Source of the DNA: Nocardioides sp. Root190
GTDB taxonomy: Bacteria; Actinomycetota; Actinomycetes; Propionibacteriales; Nocardioidaceae
Length of the DNA: 63,196 nucleotides
Reading direction: 5' to 3'
Assembly (NCBI RefSeq): GCF_001428565.1
Contig: NZ_LMIA01000009.1
Span: 267,780-330,975 of the forward strand
The translations under genes were made by a program, and so were the position numbers. Within the stretch, counting starts at the first letter, position 1. Every line of letters begins with the position of its first letter. The notes below the pieces were generated by a model, which was not told the origin of the DNA, ran no database searches, and saw only the letters and a list, made by a program, of their open reading frames with translations. Below are positions 1 through 9,179 of the stretch, piece after piece.

Positions 1-258
1 AGCTTCCCCAACTGCACGACACCCGCCGCCAAGTGCGACATCGACCACGAGATCCCACATCGCAAGGGCGGACCCACCTGCCCCTGCAACCTCCACCCGC
101 TCTGCAGACGACATCACCGCGCCAAGACCTTCAGCGAGTGGCGCTACCTGAGCCTCACGCCGGGGCACTTCCTCTGGACCAGCCCTCGCGGGCGGCTCTT
201 CCTCGTCGGCCCCGGCGGCACCAGAGCCCTCGACCCACCCCAGGTCATCGATCCCTGA
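1..258 (+). CDS. DUF222/HNH endonuclease family protein, C-terminal part (5' end outside window)
   Basis: Frame 1 is open from the first base to a TGA at 256-258 and encodes the last 85 residues of a DUF222 (13E12-repeat type) protein. Visible is the HNH nuclease core: CDIDHEIPHRKGG, then CPCNLHPLCRRHHRAKT, with the His residues and Cys pairs expected of a zinc-stabilised HNH fold. Family members are multicopy in actinobacteria and are often linked to mobile or repeated DNA; their cellular role is poorly defined. The same 258 nt recur inverted at 62212-62469 with about 18 base differences counted by eye and no indels, so this is one of two close paralogues bounding the window. The start lies to the left of base 1. 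Confidence 0.9.
   Translation, partial: SFPNCTTPAAKCDIDHEIPHRKGGPTCPCNLHPLCRRHHRAKTFSEWRYLSLTPGHFLWTSPRGRLFLVGPGGTRALDPPQVIDP
1..258 (+). repeat. Left arm of window-spanning inverted repeat (HNH gene copy)
   Basis: Matches the reverse complement of 62212-62469 base for base in length, about 93% identical by manual comparison. Both copies are followed by a GC-rich hairpin and then the shared string ACAGGCACG, after which similarity stops. The repeat probably extends left beyond the window. Confidence 0.9.
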
Positions 259-268
259 GAGACGCCAG

Positions 269-298
269 ACCCCGCCGAGAGAGTGTCATCGGCGGGGT
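269..298. terminator. Perfect hairpin between HNH gene and pepP-like gene
   Basis: ACCCCGCCGA (269-278) pairs perfectly with TCGGCGGGGT (289-298) around a 10-nt loop. It lies between the 3' ends of two convergent genes, so it can serve as a bidirectional terminator. There is no clear T tract, as is common in high-GC actinobacteria. Confidence 0.7.
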
Positions 299-333
299 AC
301 AGGCACGCCCGGTCGTCTCGACCCGGCAACGGC

Positions 334-1776
334 TCACCCGCGCAGCGAGCCCATCCATTCCTCGACGGCGTCCGCGGTGCGCGGCAGCGATGCCGACAGG
401 TTCCGGATCCCGTCGGCGGTGACGACGATGTCGTCCTCGATCCGGATGCCGATGCCACGCAGCTCCTCGGGGACGAGCAGGTCGTCGGCCTGGAAGTAGA
501 GGCCGGGCTCGACGGTGAGGACCATCCCCTCGACGAGCTCGGCGTCCCGGTAGGCCTCGGGGGCGGCGTGGCCGCAGTCGTGGACGTCCATGCCGAGCAT
601 GTGGCTGACGCCGTGCAGGGTCCAGCGGGCGTAGACCTTGGAGTCGGGGGAGAGGGCCTCGTCCACCGGGACGGGGAGCAGGCCGAGGTCGTCGAGACCG
701 TGGGCGAGCACGACCATGGCGGCCTCGTGCCCGGCGAGGAACTTCGCGCCGGGGCGCAGGGCCGCGATCGCGGCTTCCTGGGCGTCGAGGACCAGGGTGT
801 AGAGGTCGCGCTGCAGGGGAGTGAACGTGCCCGAGACCGGCAGGGTGCGGGTCACGTCGGCGGTGTAGAGGTTGGCGCCCTCGACGCCCATGTCGAGCAG
901 CACGAGGTCGCCGGGGACGATCGCGCCCGAGTTCTCGATCCAGTGCAGGGTCGTCGCGTGCGGGCCGCCGGCGACGATCGAGTCGTAGCCGAGGTCGTTG
1001 CCCATCGTCCGGGCGCGGCGGAAGAACGTGCCCTCCAGCCAGCGCTCACCGTGCTCGATGACGCGGTCCCACTCGCGCACGCAGTCCTCGAAGCCCAGGG
1101 CCGTCGCGTCGACGGCGGCCTGGAGCTCGGCGACCTCCCAGTCGTTCTTCACGAGCCGCATCTCCGAGAGCACGCGGGCGAGCTCGGCGTCGCGGGCCTC
1201 GTCAGCGGGGACCAGGCCGTCGACGGCAGCGGACACGCCGCGGTGGACCCGGGTCTTGGTGCCGGCCGCGAGGTCGTCGTTCAGGCGGTCGACGTGGCGG
1301 ACCTCGATGCCGAGGGCGGCCTCGAGCTCCTCGGCGGAGGGCCGCTTGCCGGCCCACAGGGCGCCGTACTGACGGTCCCGGAAGAACTCGTCGCTGTCCC
1401 GCCCCGATCGGGGCCGGGCGTAGAGCACGGGCGCGCCGTCCGGTTCGATGACGAGCACCGCGTCGGAGGTGTGGTTGCCGGAGTAGTAGGCATGAGCCGT
1501 GTCGGCGCGGAAGCGGTAGTCGGTGTCGTAGGCGCGCACCTGGTAGCCGCCGCCCGGCAGGACCAGGCGTTCGCCGGGGAAGGCCTCGGCCAGTCGGGAG
1601 CGCCGCCCGATGGCCAGGTCGGCCAGGGGATGCCGCTCGATCTCGGCGGGCCGCTCGTCCCACCCGGTCCGCATGAAGGCGGCGTACGCCTCGGGGACGG
1701 CGGGGTCGTGCTGCTCGGTCTTGAGGTCCGCTCCGGGTACGGCGGACGGCGTGTTCAGGGGGGCGTCCTCACTCAC
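334..1776 (-). CDS. pepP: Xaa-Pro aminopeptidase / M24B metallopeptidase
   Basis: Cytoplasmic di-metal peptidase removing N-terminal residues before proline. The 480-aa product has an N-terminal aminopeptidase-P domain (residues about 1-200) and a C-terminal creatinase/pita-bread domain carrying the metal ligands in order: LLDMGVEGANLYTADVTRTL (two Asp), HGVSHMLGMDVHD (His), VLTVEPGLY and GIRIEDDIVVT (Glu). Length fits the family. The open frame extends upstream, but I choose GTG 1774-1776 because a -10 hexamer TAGAGT (1784-1789, minus strand) ends exactly 7 nt before it, the leaderless arrangement seen throughout this window. The extra upstream residues look like unrelated low-complexity sequence. 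Confidence 0.93.
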   Translation of the reverse strand: MSEDAPLNTPSAVPGADLKTEQHDPAVPEAYAAFMRTGWDERPAEIERHPLADLAIGRRSRLAEAFPGERLVLPGGGYQVRAYDTDYRFRADTAHAYYSGNHTSDAVLVIEPDGAPVLYARPRSGRDSDEFFRDRQYGALWAGKRPSAEELEAALGIEVRHVDRLNDDLAAGTKTRVHRGVSAAVDGLVPADEARDAELARVLSEMRLVKNDWEVAELQAAVDATALGFEDCVREWDRVIEHGERWLEGTFFRRARTMGNDLGYDSIVAGGPHATTLHWIENSGAIVPGDLVLLDMGVEGANLYTADVTRTLPVSGTFTPLQRDLYTLVLDAQEAAIAALRPGAKFLAGHEAAMVVLAHGLDDLGLLPVPVDEALSPDSKVYARWTLHGVSHMLGMDVHDCGHAAPEAYRDAELVEGMVLTVEPGLYFQADDLLVPEELRGIGIRIEDDIVVTADGIRNLSASLPRTADAVEEWMGSLRG

Positions 1777-1783
1777 CTTCCCG

Positions 1784-1789
1784 ACTCTA
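1784..1789 (-). promoter_or_regulatory. Leaderless -10 (TAGAGT) for pepP-like gene
   Basis: TANNNT hexamer on the minus strand, 7 nt upstream of GTG 1776. No Shine-Dalgarno is present, so transcription probably begins at the start codon. Confidence 0.6.
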
Positions 1790-1848
1790 CGCCGCGAGGC
1801 AGGTCCGACGCCGCCACCGGCGATCAAGGGCTGACCGGAGCATCCCGA

Positions 1849-1854
1849 TAGGCT
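1849..1854 (+). promoter_or_regulatory. Leaderless -10 (TAGGCT) for prsW operon
   Basis: TAGGCT ends 7 nt before ATG 1862 and there is no ribosome binding site. It is divergent from the pepP-like -10 about 60 bp away. Confidence 0.6.
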
Positions 1855-1861
1855 GCGGCCC

Positions 1862-2983
1862 ATGCGTCCAGGCCCCCGCAACAGTGTTGCCTTCACGGTC
1901 GTGGTGACCGTGGCGGTCACTGCCGGGGCCCTGCTGACCCTGCTCGTGCTCGCGCTGTCCGGTGCGCCCGGCACCACCCTGCTGGCCACGGCGCTCGCTG
2001 CGCTGCCGGTGGGCCCGGTCCTGGCGGCGTACCTCTGGCTCGACCGCTACGAGCCCGAGCCCCGGATCCTGCTGGCCTCCGGCCTGGCCTGGGGTGCCTT
2101 CGTGGCGACGATGGCTGCGCTGGTCCTTCAGGGCATCGGTGGCCTCCTGGTGGGCTTCACCGACGACTTCTCGCTGGCCGTCGCGGCCCCCGTCGTGGAG
2201 GAGGCGAGCAAGGGCCTGTTCCTGGTGCTGCTCCTCTGGTGGCGCCGAGCAGAGCTCGACGGCATCCTCGACGGCATCGTGTACGCCGGGATGGTCGGTG
2301 TCGGCTTCGCGTTCACCGAGAACATCCTCTACCTCGCGGCTGCCTACAACGGCGTCGACGGCATGGGCCCGGGCGGTGCCGAGGCCGTCACCGGCACGTT
2401 CGTGGTGCGCTGCCTCTTCAGCCCGTTCGCCCACCCGCTCTTCACGGCCTTCATCGGCGTCGGTGTCGGCCTCGCGGTCGCCTCGCGCAGCCCGCTGGTC
2501 CGCTGGACCGCGCCGCTGGGCGGCTACCTCCTCGCCGTCCTGGCCCACGGGCTCTGGAACGGCTCCACCGTCTTCGGTCTCGGCAGCTTCGTCGTCGTGT
2601 ACGTCGTCATCATGGCGCCCGCCTTCATCGCGATGATCGCGCTCTCGTGGTGGGCCCGTGAGACCGAGGCGACCGTGCTGCGTGCCGCGCTCACCGACGC
2701 GGCCGATCGTGGCCTCCTCCCGGCCACCGACATCGGCTGGGTCGTCAACCTGCGCGGGCGGCGCGATGCGCGCCGGCACGCCAGGGCCAGCGGCGGCCGC
2801 GAGGCCGAGCGGGCGATGCGCGACTACCAACAGGCAGCGATCGAGCTCGGTTTCCTGCACCATCGGCTGCTGCGTGGCACAGCGCCGAAGGACTGGCAGG
2901 TGCGCGGGCAGGACTTCCTCGGCCGCATTCAGGCGGCCCGACCCCGGATCGCGTTCCCCGGACAGGTGGTACCCCAGCGATGA
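1862..2983 (+). CDS. prsW: PrsW-family intramembrane metalloprotease
   Basis: A 373-residue polytopic membrane protein of the PrsW/CAAX-like protease clan. Known members cleave membrane substrates; Bacillus PrsW cuts the anti-sigma factor RsiW at site 1. The conserved elements are all present: EEASK near residues 113-117, FTEN near 151-154, a His in the segment FSPFAHPLF near residue 191, and HGLWNG near 229-234, spread over about eight hydrophobic helices. A basic, probably cytoplasmic tail follows residue 275. It starts with a leaderless promoter and its stop overlaps the next start as ATGA, so it heads a three-gene operon with two GTPases. The substrate is unknown; operon partners are a membrane-linked GTPase pair rather than a sigma system. 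Confidence 0.88.
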   Translation: MRPGPRNSVAFTVVVTVAVTAGALLTLLVLALSGAPGTTLLATALAALPVGPVLAAYLWLDRYEPEPRILLASGLAWGAFVATMAALVLQGIGGLLVGFTDDFSLAVAAPVVEEASKGLFLVLLLWWRRAELDGILDGIVYAGMVGVGFAFTENILYLAAAYNGVDGMGPGGAEAVTGTFVVRCLFSPFAHPLFTAFIGVGVGLAVASRSPLVRWTAPLGGYLLAVLAHGLWNGSTVFGLGSFVVVYVVIMAPAFIAMIALSWWARETEATVLRAALTDAADRGLLPATDIGWVVNLRGRRDARRHARASGGREAERAMRDYQQAAIELGFLHHRLLRGTAPKDWQVRGQDFLGRIQAARPRIAFPGQVVPQR

Positions 2984-4737
2984 CCCCCGGACACCAGGCC
3001 CCGACCGGTGCCGACCTGCCCTACGACGACCCGAGTGGTCGCATGCTCACCGAAGTCATCCGGCTGAACGGCTCGCTCAAGGCGGCGCCGCTCCCGCTCG
3101 ACCTCCCGGGGGTCGCGGCACTGCGCGTCGGTCGTGACCACGTCATCGAGCAGCTCGAGGACTACATCATCCCGCGGCTGACCGAGATCGAGGCGCCGCT
3201 GCTCGTCGTCGTCGGCGGCTCCACCGGGTCCGGCAAGTCGACGCTGGTCAACACGCTGATCGGCCACAAGGTGACCACGCCCGGTCTGCTGCGCCCGACC
3301 ACCCGCTCGCCCGTCCTGGTGCACCACCCGGACGACGCCCGCTGGTTCGGCGCCGACCGCCTCCTGCCGGACCTCTCCCGGGTCCAGCAGGCGACCAACG
3401 ACCAGTCCGCCATCCAGCTCGTCCCGAGCCTGCAGGTCCCGCGAGGACTGGCGATCCTGGACGCACCGGACGTCGACTCCGTCGACGAGCGCAACCGCGA
3501 GCTGGCCAGCCAGCTGCTCGCCGCCTCCGACCTGTGGCTCTTCGTCACCTCGGCCGCCCGCTACTCCGACCAGGTCCCGTGGGACCACCTCAAGCTCGCG
3601 GTCGAGCGCAACACCGCGGTCGCCCTGGTCCTCAGCCGCACGCCCCCCGACGACGTGTCGACGGTGTCGGTGCACCTGGCCCGGATGATGGCCGCGCGCG
3701 GCCTCAAGGACAGCCCGCTGTTCGCGGTCGCCCAGGGCACGGTCAGCGAGGAGGGACTCCTGCCGGCGTCGTACGGCGCCGAGATCCGTGGCTGGCTGGA
3801 GGCACTGGCCGCCGATGCCGCGGCGCGCCGCGACGTCGTCAACCAGACCGTCGCCGGCGCCGTGCGCACGGTGACGCGCAAGGCGTTCCCGATCGCCGAC
3901 GCCGCCGCCCTCCAGGTCGACGCCGTGAGTGGTCTGCTCGCCGCCGCCGACCAGGTGTACGACGGCGCGCAGGCCACGATCGTCACGGCCGCCTCCGACG
4001 GCTCGCTCCTGCGCGGGGACCTGTTGGCACGCTGGCAGGAGTTCGTCGGCAGCGGCGAGCTGGTCCGCTCCCTGGAGGCCAAGGTCGGCTTCGTGCGCGA
4101 GCGCCTGGTCAATGCCATCAAGGGCAAGCCCCAGCAGGCCGAGCGGGTCACGGTCGCGATCGAGATGGCCCTGCTGGCACTGGCTGCCGACCACGCCGAG
4201 CGGTCCGCGGCCCTCGCCTCGGATGCCTGGCGGCAGGAGACCTACGGCGAAGCCCTGCTCGCCTCGACCGCCGACGACCTCACCCGCGCCGGCCGCGGGA
4301 TGCGCAGCCGTGCTGCGCAGGAGATCCGAGGCTGGCAGGAGGAGCTCCAGGAATTCGTCCGGCACGAGGCGGGCGACGCCCGGCACAGTGCCCGTTTCCT
4401 CGCCCTGGGCGTCAACGGCCTGTCCGCGACCCTCGGCGTCGTCGCCCTCGCCGGCGAGCAGCCCGGCGGCCAGTCCGCTGAGTCGGTCCGGTTGGGGCGC
4501 ACCCTGCTCGAGACGATCCTCGGTGAGGACGCGACGGCCCGGGTCCTGGACCAGGCCCGCGGCACGCTTGCACGTCGGCTCACCGGACTGATGGGTGCCG
4601 AGCGCGCCCGCTACCTCGCGCCCGCCGCGGAGTGGCAGCTCAAGCCGGACGCCGCAGACCAGTTGCGCCAGGCGGCGCGACGGGTCGACGACCTGCGGTT
4701 CGCCGCAGCCAAGAAGGGAACAGGTGGACACCTGTGA
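2980..4737 (+). CDS. Dynamin-like / 50S-type GTPase, first of a tandem pair
   Basis: 585 residues. A P-loop G domain begins near residue 80 (GSTGSGKST, G1), followed by the G3 motif DAPDVDS near 161-167; a canonical NKxD is not obvious, the equivalent strand ending in ALVLSRTPPDD. The remainder is a long, mostly helical, charged region without clear transmembrane helices, as in bacterial dynamin-like or YfjP/Era-clan GTPases. ATG 2980 overlaps the prsW stop by 4 bp and the stop at 4735-4737 overlaps the next GTG, so the three genes are translationally coupled. A role in membrane remodelling or stress signalling is inference from the architecture and the membrane partner; no specific function is assigned. 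Confidence 0.8.
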   Translation: MTPGHQAPTGADLPYDDPSGRMLTEVIRLNGSLKAAPLPLDLPGVAALRVGRDHVIEQLEDYIIPRLTEIEAPLLVVVGGSTGSGKSTLVNTLIGHKVTTPGLLRPTTRSPVLVHHPDDARWFGADRLLPDLSRVQQATNDQSAIQLVPSLQVPRGLAILDAPDVDSVDERNRELASQLLAASDLWLFVTSAARYSDQVPWDHLKLAVERNTAVALVLSRTPPDDVSTVSVHLARMMAARGLKDSPLFAVAQGTVSEEGLLPASYGAEIRGWLEALAADAAARRDVVNQTVAGAVRTVTRKAFPIADAAALQVDAVSGLLAAADQVYDGAQATIVTAASDGSLLRGDLLARWQEFVGSGELVRSLEAKVGFVRERLVNAIKGKPQQAERVTVAIEMALLALAADHAERSAALASDAWRQETYGEALLASTADDLTRAGRGMRSRAAQEIRGWQEELQEFVRHEAGDARHSARFLALGVNGLSATLGVVALAGEQPGGQSAESVRLGRTLLETILGEDATARVLDQARGTLARRLTGLMGAERARYLAPAAEWQLKPDAADQLRQAARRVDDLRFAAAKKGTGGHL

Positions 4738-6314
4738 CGAACGACCTGGGTGACCTCGCCACGCGCGGCACCGCGATCGGAGGCCGCGTCAGCAGCCTCG
4801 GCGACGCGGCTCTCGCGGCGCGGGGACGGGTGCCCGACGAGCTCCTCGACGAGGTCGCCGCCGCCGCGGACAAGGCCACCGGCCGGCTCCGCCTCTCGGC
4901 ACGCCACACCGTCGTCGCCATCGCTGGCGCGACCGGTTCGGGCAAGTCGTCGACGTACAACGCCCTCACCGGCCTCGAGCTGTCCTCGGTCGGCATCCGT
5001 CGGCCCACGACCTCCTGGGCGACTGCGGTCGTGTGGGGGAGCGAGGGAGCGGAGGAGCTGCTCGACTGGCTGGGCATCCCACCGCGTCACCAGACCATGC
5101 GTGACTCGATGCTCGACACCCGCCGCGAGGACGGTGCGTTCGACGGCGTCGTCCTGCTGGACCTGCCCGACCACGACTCGACCGAGGTCGCCCACCACCT
5201 CGAGGTGGACCGCCTGATCGCGGTGTCCGACCTGATGGTCTGGATCCTCGACCCGCAGAAGTACGCCGACGCCGCGGTCCACGACCGCTACTTCAAGCCG
5301 ATGGCGACCCACGGCGACGTCATCCTCGTGGCGCTCAACCACATCGACACGGTGCCCGTCGACCGCCGCCAGGCGATGGTCGACGACGTCCGTCGCCTGC
5401 TGGCCGCCGACGGTCTCCCGGACGTCACCGTCCTGCCGATCTCGGCGAAGGAGGGCATCGGCATGGCCGAGCTCCGCGCCGAGATCCACCGGCGCGTGCA
5501 GGACAAGCGGAGCACGACCTCGCGGGTCGAGGCCGACATCGCTGCCGCCGCCGGTCGACTCGAGGCCGCCGGAGGCACGACCTCCCCTCGGGAGCTCCCT
5601 GCCCAGCGCACCCGTGAGCTCGAGGAGGCCGTCGCGGACGCCGCGGGCGTCTCGGCCGTGGTGAGTGGCATCGAGCGCACCGTCGGCACCAAGGCGCGGG
5701 CGGCCGTCACCTGGCCGCCGCTCCAGCTGCTCAGCCGGCGTGACGCCGACGTCGACGCGATCGACGACGACCCCCGGATCTCGCCGCTGGACCGTCCCAC
5801 GGTCGACACCGCCATCCGCGGACTGGCCGACGAGGCCGGCGAGGGCGTCGGACGTGCCTGGGCCTCGCACCTTCGCAGTGCCGCGACCGGACGCCTCGCG
5901 GAGATCTCCGACGAGCTGGACCGTGAGCTCGGCCGGGTCGACCTCGGTGGCCGACTGCCGATCTGGCTCAACCTGGTCCGGGTCCTGCACTGGGTCCTCC
6001 TCGCTGCCTTCGTGGGCGGCCTCGGCTGGTGGGGCTACGCCGCCGTCCGCGGCACGGTCGAGGACCTTCCGGAGGTGGCCGGCCTCGCGCTGCCGCTGGT
6101 CGTCGGGGTCGCGGGCCTCGTGCTGGGTCTCGTGCTGGCCGTCGTGGCCCGCGGGATGGTCGGTGGACTGGCCCGCACCCGCGCCGACGAGGCGGACGAA
6201 CGACTGCGCTCGATCGTGCACCAGGTCCTCGAGACCCAGGTCACCAAGCCGGTCGCCGCGGAGCTGACGTCGTACGCCGCCTTCCGGCGGGGCATCGCCG
6301 GCGCTCGTCCCTGA
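4734..6314 (+). CDS. Membrane-anchored P-loop GTPase, second of a tandem pair
   Basis: 526 residues from GTG 4734, which overlaps the upstream stop as GTGA. G1 is GATGSGKS (residues 65-72), G3 is DLPDHDS (143-149), G4 is NHID (202-205, a variant of NKxD) and G5 is PISAKEG (236-242). Near the C terminus two hydrophobic helices (about 405-425 and 440-465) form a hairpin followed by a short helical tail, so the protein is likely attached to the membrane from the cytoplasmic side. The N-terminal 60 residues are amphipathic. With the preceding GTPase it resembles tandem dynamin-like pairs such as DynA/DynB of Streptomyces, in arrangement rather than proven homology. Function is inferred to involve membrane or envelope events. 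Confidence 0.8.
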   Translation: MTNDLGDLATRGTAIGGRVSSLGDAALAARGRVPDELLDEVAAAADKATGRLRLSARHTVVAIAGATGSGKSSTYNALTGLELSSVGIRRPTTSWATAVVWGSEGAEELLDWLGIPPRHQTMRDSMLDTRREDGAFDGVVLLDLPDHDSTEVAHHLEVDRLIAVSDLMVWILDPQKYADAAVHDRYFKPMATHGDVILVALNHIDTVPVDRRQAMVDDVRRLLAADGLPDVTVLPISAKEGIGMAELRAEIHRRVQDKRSTTSRVEADIAAAAGRLEAAGGTTSPRELPAQRTRELEEAVADAAGVSAVVSGIERTVGTKARAAVTWPPLQLLSRRDADVDAIDDDPRISPLDRPTVDTAIRGLADEAGEGVGRAWASHLRSAATGRLAEISDELDRELGRVDLGGRLPIWLNLVRVLHWVLLAAFVGGLGWWGYAAVRGTVEDLPEVAGLALPLVVGVAGLVLGLVLAVVARGMVGGLARTRADEADERLRSIVHQVLETQVTKPVAAELTSYAAFRRGIAGARP

Positions 6315-6323
6315 CGTCCCTCG

Positions 6324-6339
6324 GGTCGTCGGGACGACC
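6324..6339. terminator. Small hairpin after the GTPase operon
   Basis: GGTCGT (6324-6329) pairs with ACGACC (6334-6339) across a 4-nt loop, 10 nt after the GTPase stop. It is a candidate terminator or attenuator ahead of the SSB paralogue gene. No T tract. Confidence 0.4.
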
Positions 6340-6476
6340 GCTCGTCCTGCACATCCGGCCCTCCGCGCACGGCTGTGCACAGGCGTCCGCGCCACGGTCG
6401 CGACGTGTCAACGGATCGCGGTGGACTCCTCCTCGACCGGCCGCACGGGCGTCCGGCGACGAGCGAGGAGATCGAG

Positions 6477-6899
6477 ATGGCCAACGAGACGATCGTGACG
6501 ATCCAGGGGTGGGTCGCAGGCGAGCCGATGGCGCGTGACGTCAACGGCACACCGGTGCTGAACTTCCGGGTCGGCTGCACGCCCCGCCACCTCCACCGGG
6601 CGAGCGGGCAGTGGGTCGACAGCGAGACGCAGTGGTACGCCGTCAGCGCCTGGCGGCGGCTGGCCGATCACGGAGGCCGTTCCCTGCGGCAGGGAGACGC
6701 CGTGGTGATCCACGGCCGGCTCAGCCACCGGACCTACGTGAACAAGAACAACGTGGAGGTGCTGTCCCTCGAGATCGACGCGTTCACCATCGGTCACGAC
6801 CTCACCCGCGGCACCTCGAGCTTCGTGAAGTCGACCTCGTCGGTCGAGCAGGAGTCCGCGAACGACCCCGGGCATGGCGGTTCGCCCGTCGCTGCGTAG
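6477..6899 (+). CDS. ssb: Single-stranded DNA-binding protein, short paralogue
   Basis: 140 residues. An OB fold runs from residue 4 to about 110, with the family hallmarks LNFRVGCTPRH, the aromatic-rich strand TQWYAVSAWRRLADH, GDAVVIHGRLSHRTYV and VLSLEIDAFTIGHDL. ATG 6477 is preceded by GAGGAG six bases upstream, a good Shine-Dalgarno, so the longer upstream frame is rejected. The tail after the OB fold is short and ends GSPVAA; the acidic DDDIPF-type tip used by housekeeping SSB to recruit partners is absent. This is therefore an accessory, SsbB-like protein (in other actinobacteria linked to natural transformation or chromosome segregation), not the replication SSB. Confidence 0.88.
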   Translation: MANETIVTIQGWVAGEPMARDVNGTPVLNFRVGCTPRHLHRASGQWVDSETQWYAVSAWRRLADHGGRSLRQGDAVVIHGRLSHRTYVNKNNVEVLSLEIDAFTIGHDLTRGTSSFVKSTSSVEQESANDPGHGGSPVAA

Positions 6900-6902
6900 C
6901 CT
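6897..6902 (+). promoter_or_regulatory. Leaderless -10 (TAGCCT) for ettA
   Basis: TAGCCT ends 7 nt before ATG 6910. Its first three bases are also the stop codon of the SSB gene, so promoter and stop share bases. Confidence 0.6.
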
Positions 6903-6909
6903 TTCCCCC

Positions 6910-8592
<1,683 letters not shown>

Positions 8593-8598
8593 ACGGGA

Positions 8599-9093
8599 CT
8601 AACGCAGCTCGCGCTCCGGATGGGCGCGGATCAGCTCGTCGCAGACCGCGTCCATCACCCGGCCCAGCGCCATCAGGTCGTCGGGCTCCACGAGGTCGAT
8701 CAGCGCCTTCCGGACCGTGTCGACGTGGCTCGGTGCGGCCTTCGTGAGCATCCGTGCCCCGTCGTCGGTCAGGCAGCACACGACGCCGCGGCCGTCCTCG
8801 GTCGCCTCGGCGCGCACGACCAGGCCGTCCGCCTCCATCCGCTTCACGGTGTGGGTCACCCGGCTGCGGCTGTGCGCGAGGGCGGAGGCCAGTCGCGCCA
8901 TCCGGAGCCGGCCCCCGGCCTCGGAGAGGCGGACGAGGATCTCGTACTCGACCGCGGACAGGCCGTGGTCCTGACGCAGGTCCTCGTCGATCCGGTCCAG
9001 CAGGAGCGTGGTGCCGAGCAGGAAGGACCGCCAGGCGCGCTGCTGCTCCTCGTCGAGCCAGCGCGGCTCCGGGCCGATGTCCTGCGTCGTCAC
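8599..9093 (-). CDS. MarR-family transcriptional regulator
   Basis: 164 residues with a winged helix-turn-helix typical of MarR: EYEILVRLSEAGGRLRMAR, recognition helix HSRSRVTHTVKRMEADGLV, wing with DGRGVVCCLTDDG, and dimerisation helices at both ends. It likely represses a nearby or distant operon in response to a small ligand; no operator is evident. GTG 9091-9093 is preferred over ATG 9100-9102 because a TAGGAT -10 (9101-9106) ends 7 nt before the GTG, overlapping the alternative ATG. Its 3' end lies 6 bp from ettA, convergent. Target genes cannot be named. Confidence 0.88.
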   Translation of the reverse strand: MTTQDIGPEPRWLDEEQQRAWRSFLLGTTLLLDRIDEDLRQDHGLSAVEYEILVRLSEAGGRLRMARLASALAHSRSRVTHTVKRMEADGLVVRAEATEDGRGVVCCLTDDGARMLTKAAPSHVDTVRKALIDLVEPDDLMALGRVMDAVCDELIRAHPERELR

Positions 9094-9100
9094 CCGCGTC

Positions 9101-9106
9101 ATCCTA
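9101..9106 (-). promoter_or_regulatory. Leaderless -10 (TAGGAT) for marR-type gene
   Basis: Minus-strand TAGGAT, 7 nt upstream of GTG 9093. The hexamer includes part of the competing ATG 9102, which argues against that start. Confidence 0.55.
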
Positions 9107-9179
9107 GGTCGTGGCGCACCAGCACGCGGGGGTGCCCGTTCGGGACCGAGGTCGTGTCGGTGGTGTGCTGCTCAGTCGG

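Noticed and set aside
6375..6476. N-terminal extension of the SSB paralogue
   Set aside because: Arg-rich, no OB-fold content; a good Shine-Dalgarno supports ATG 6477.
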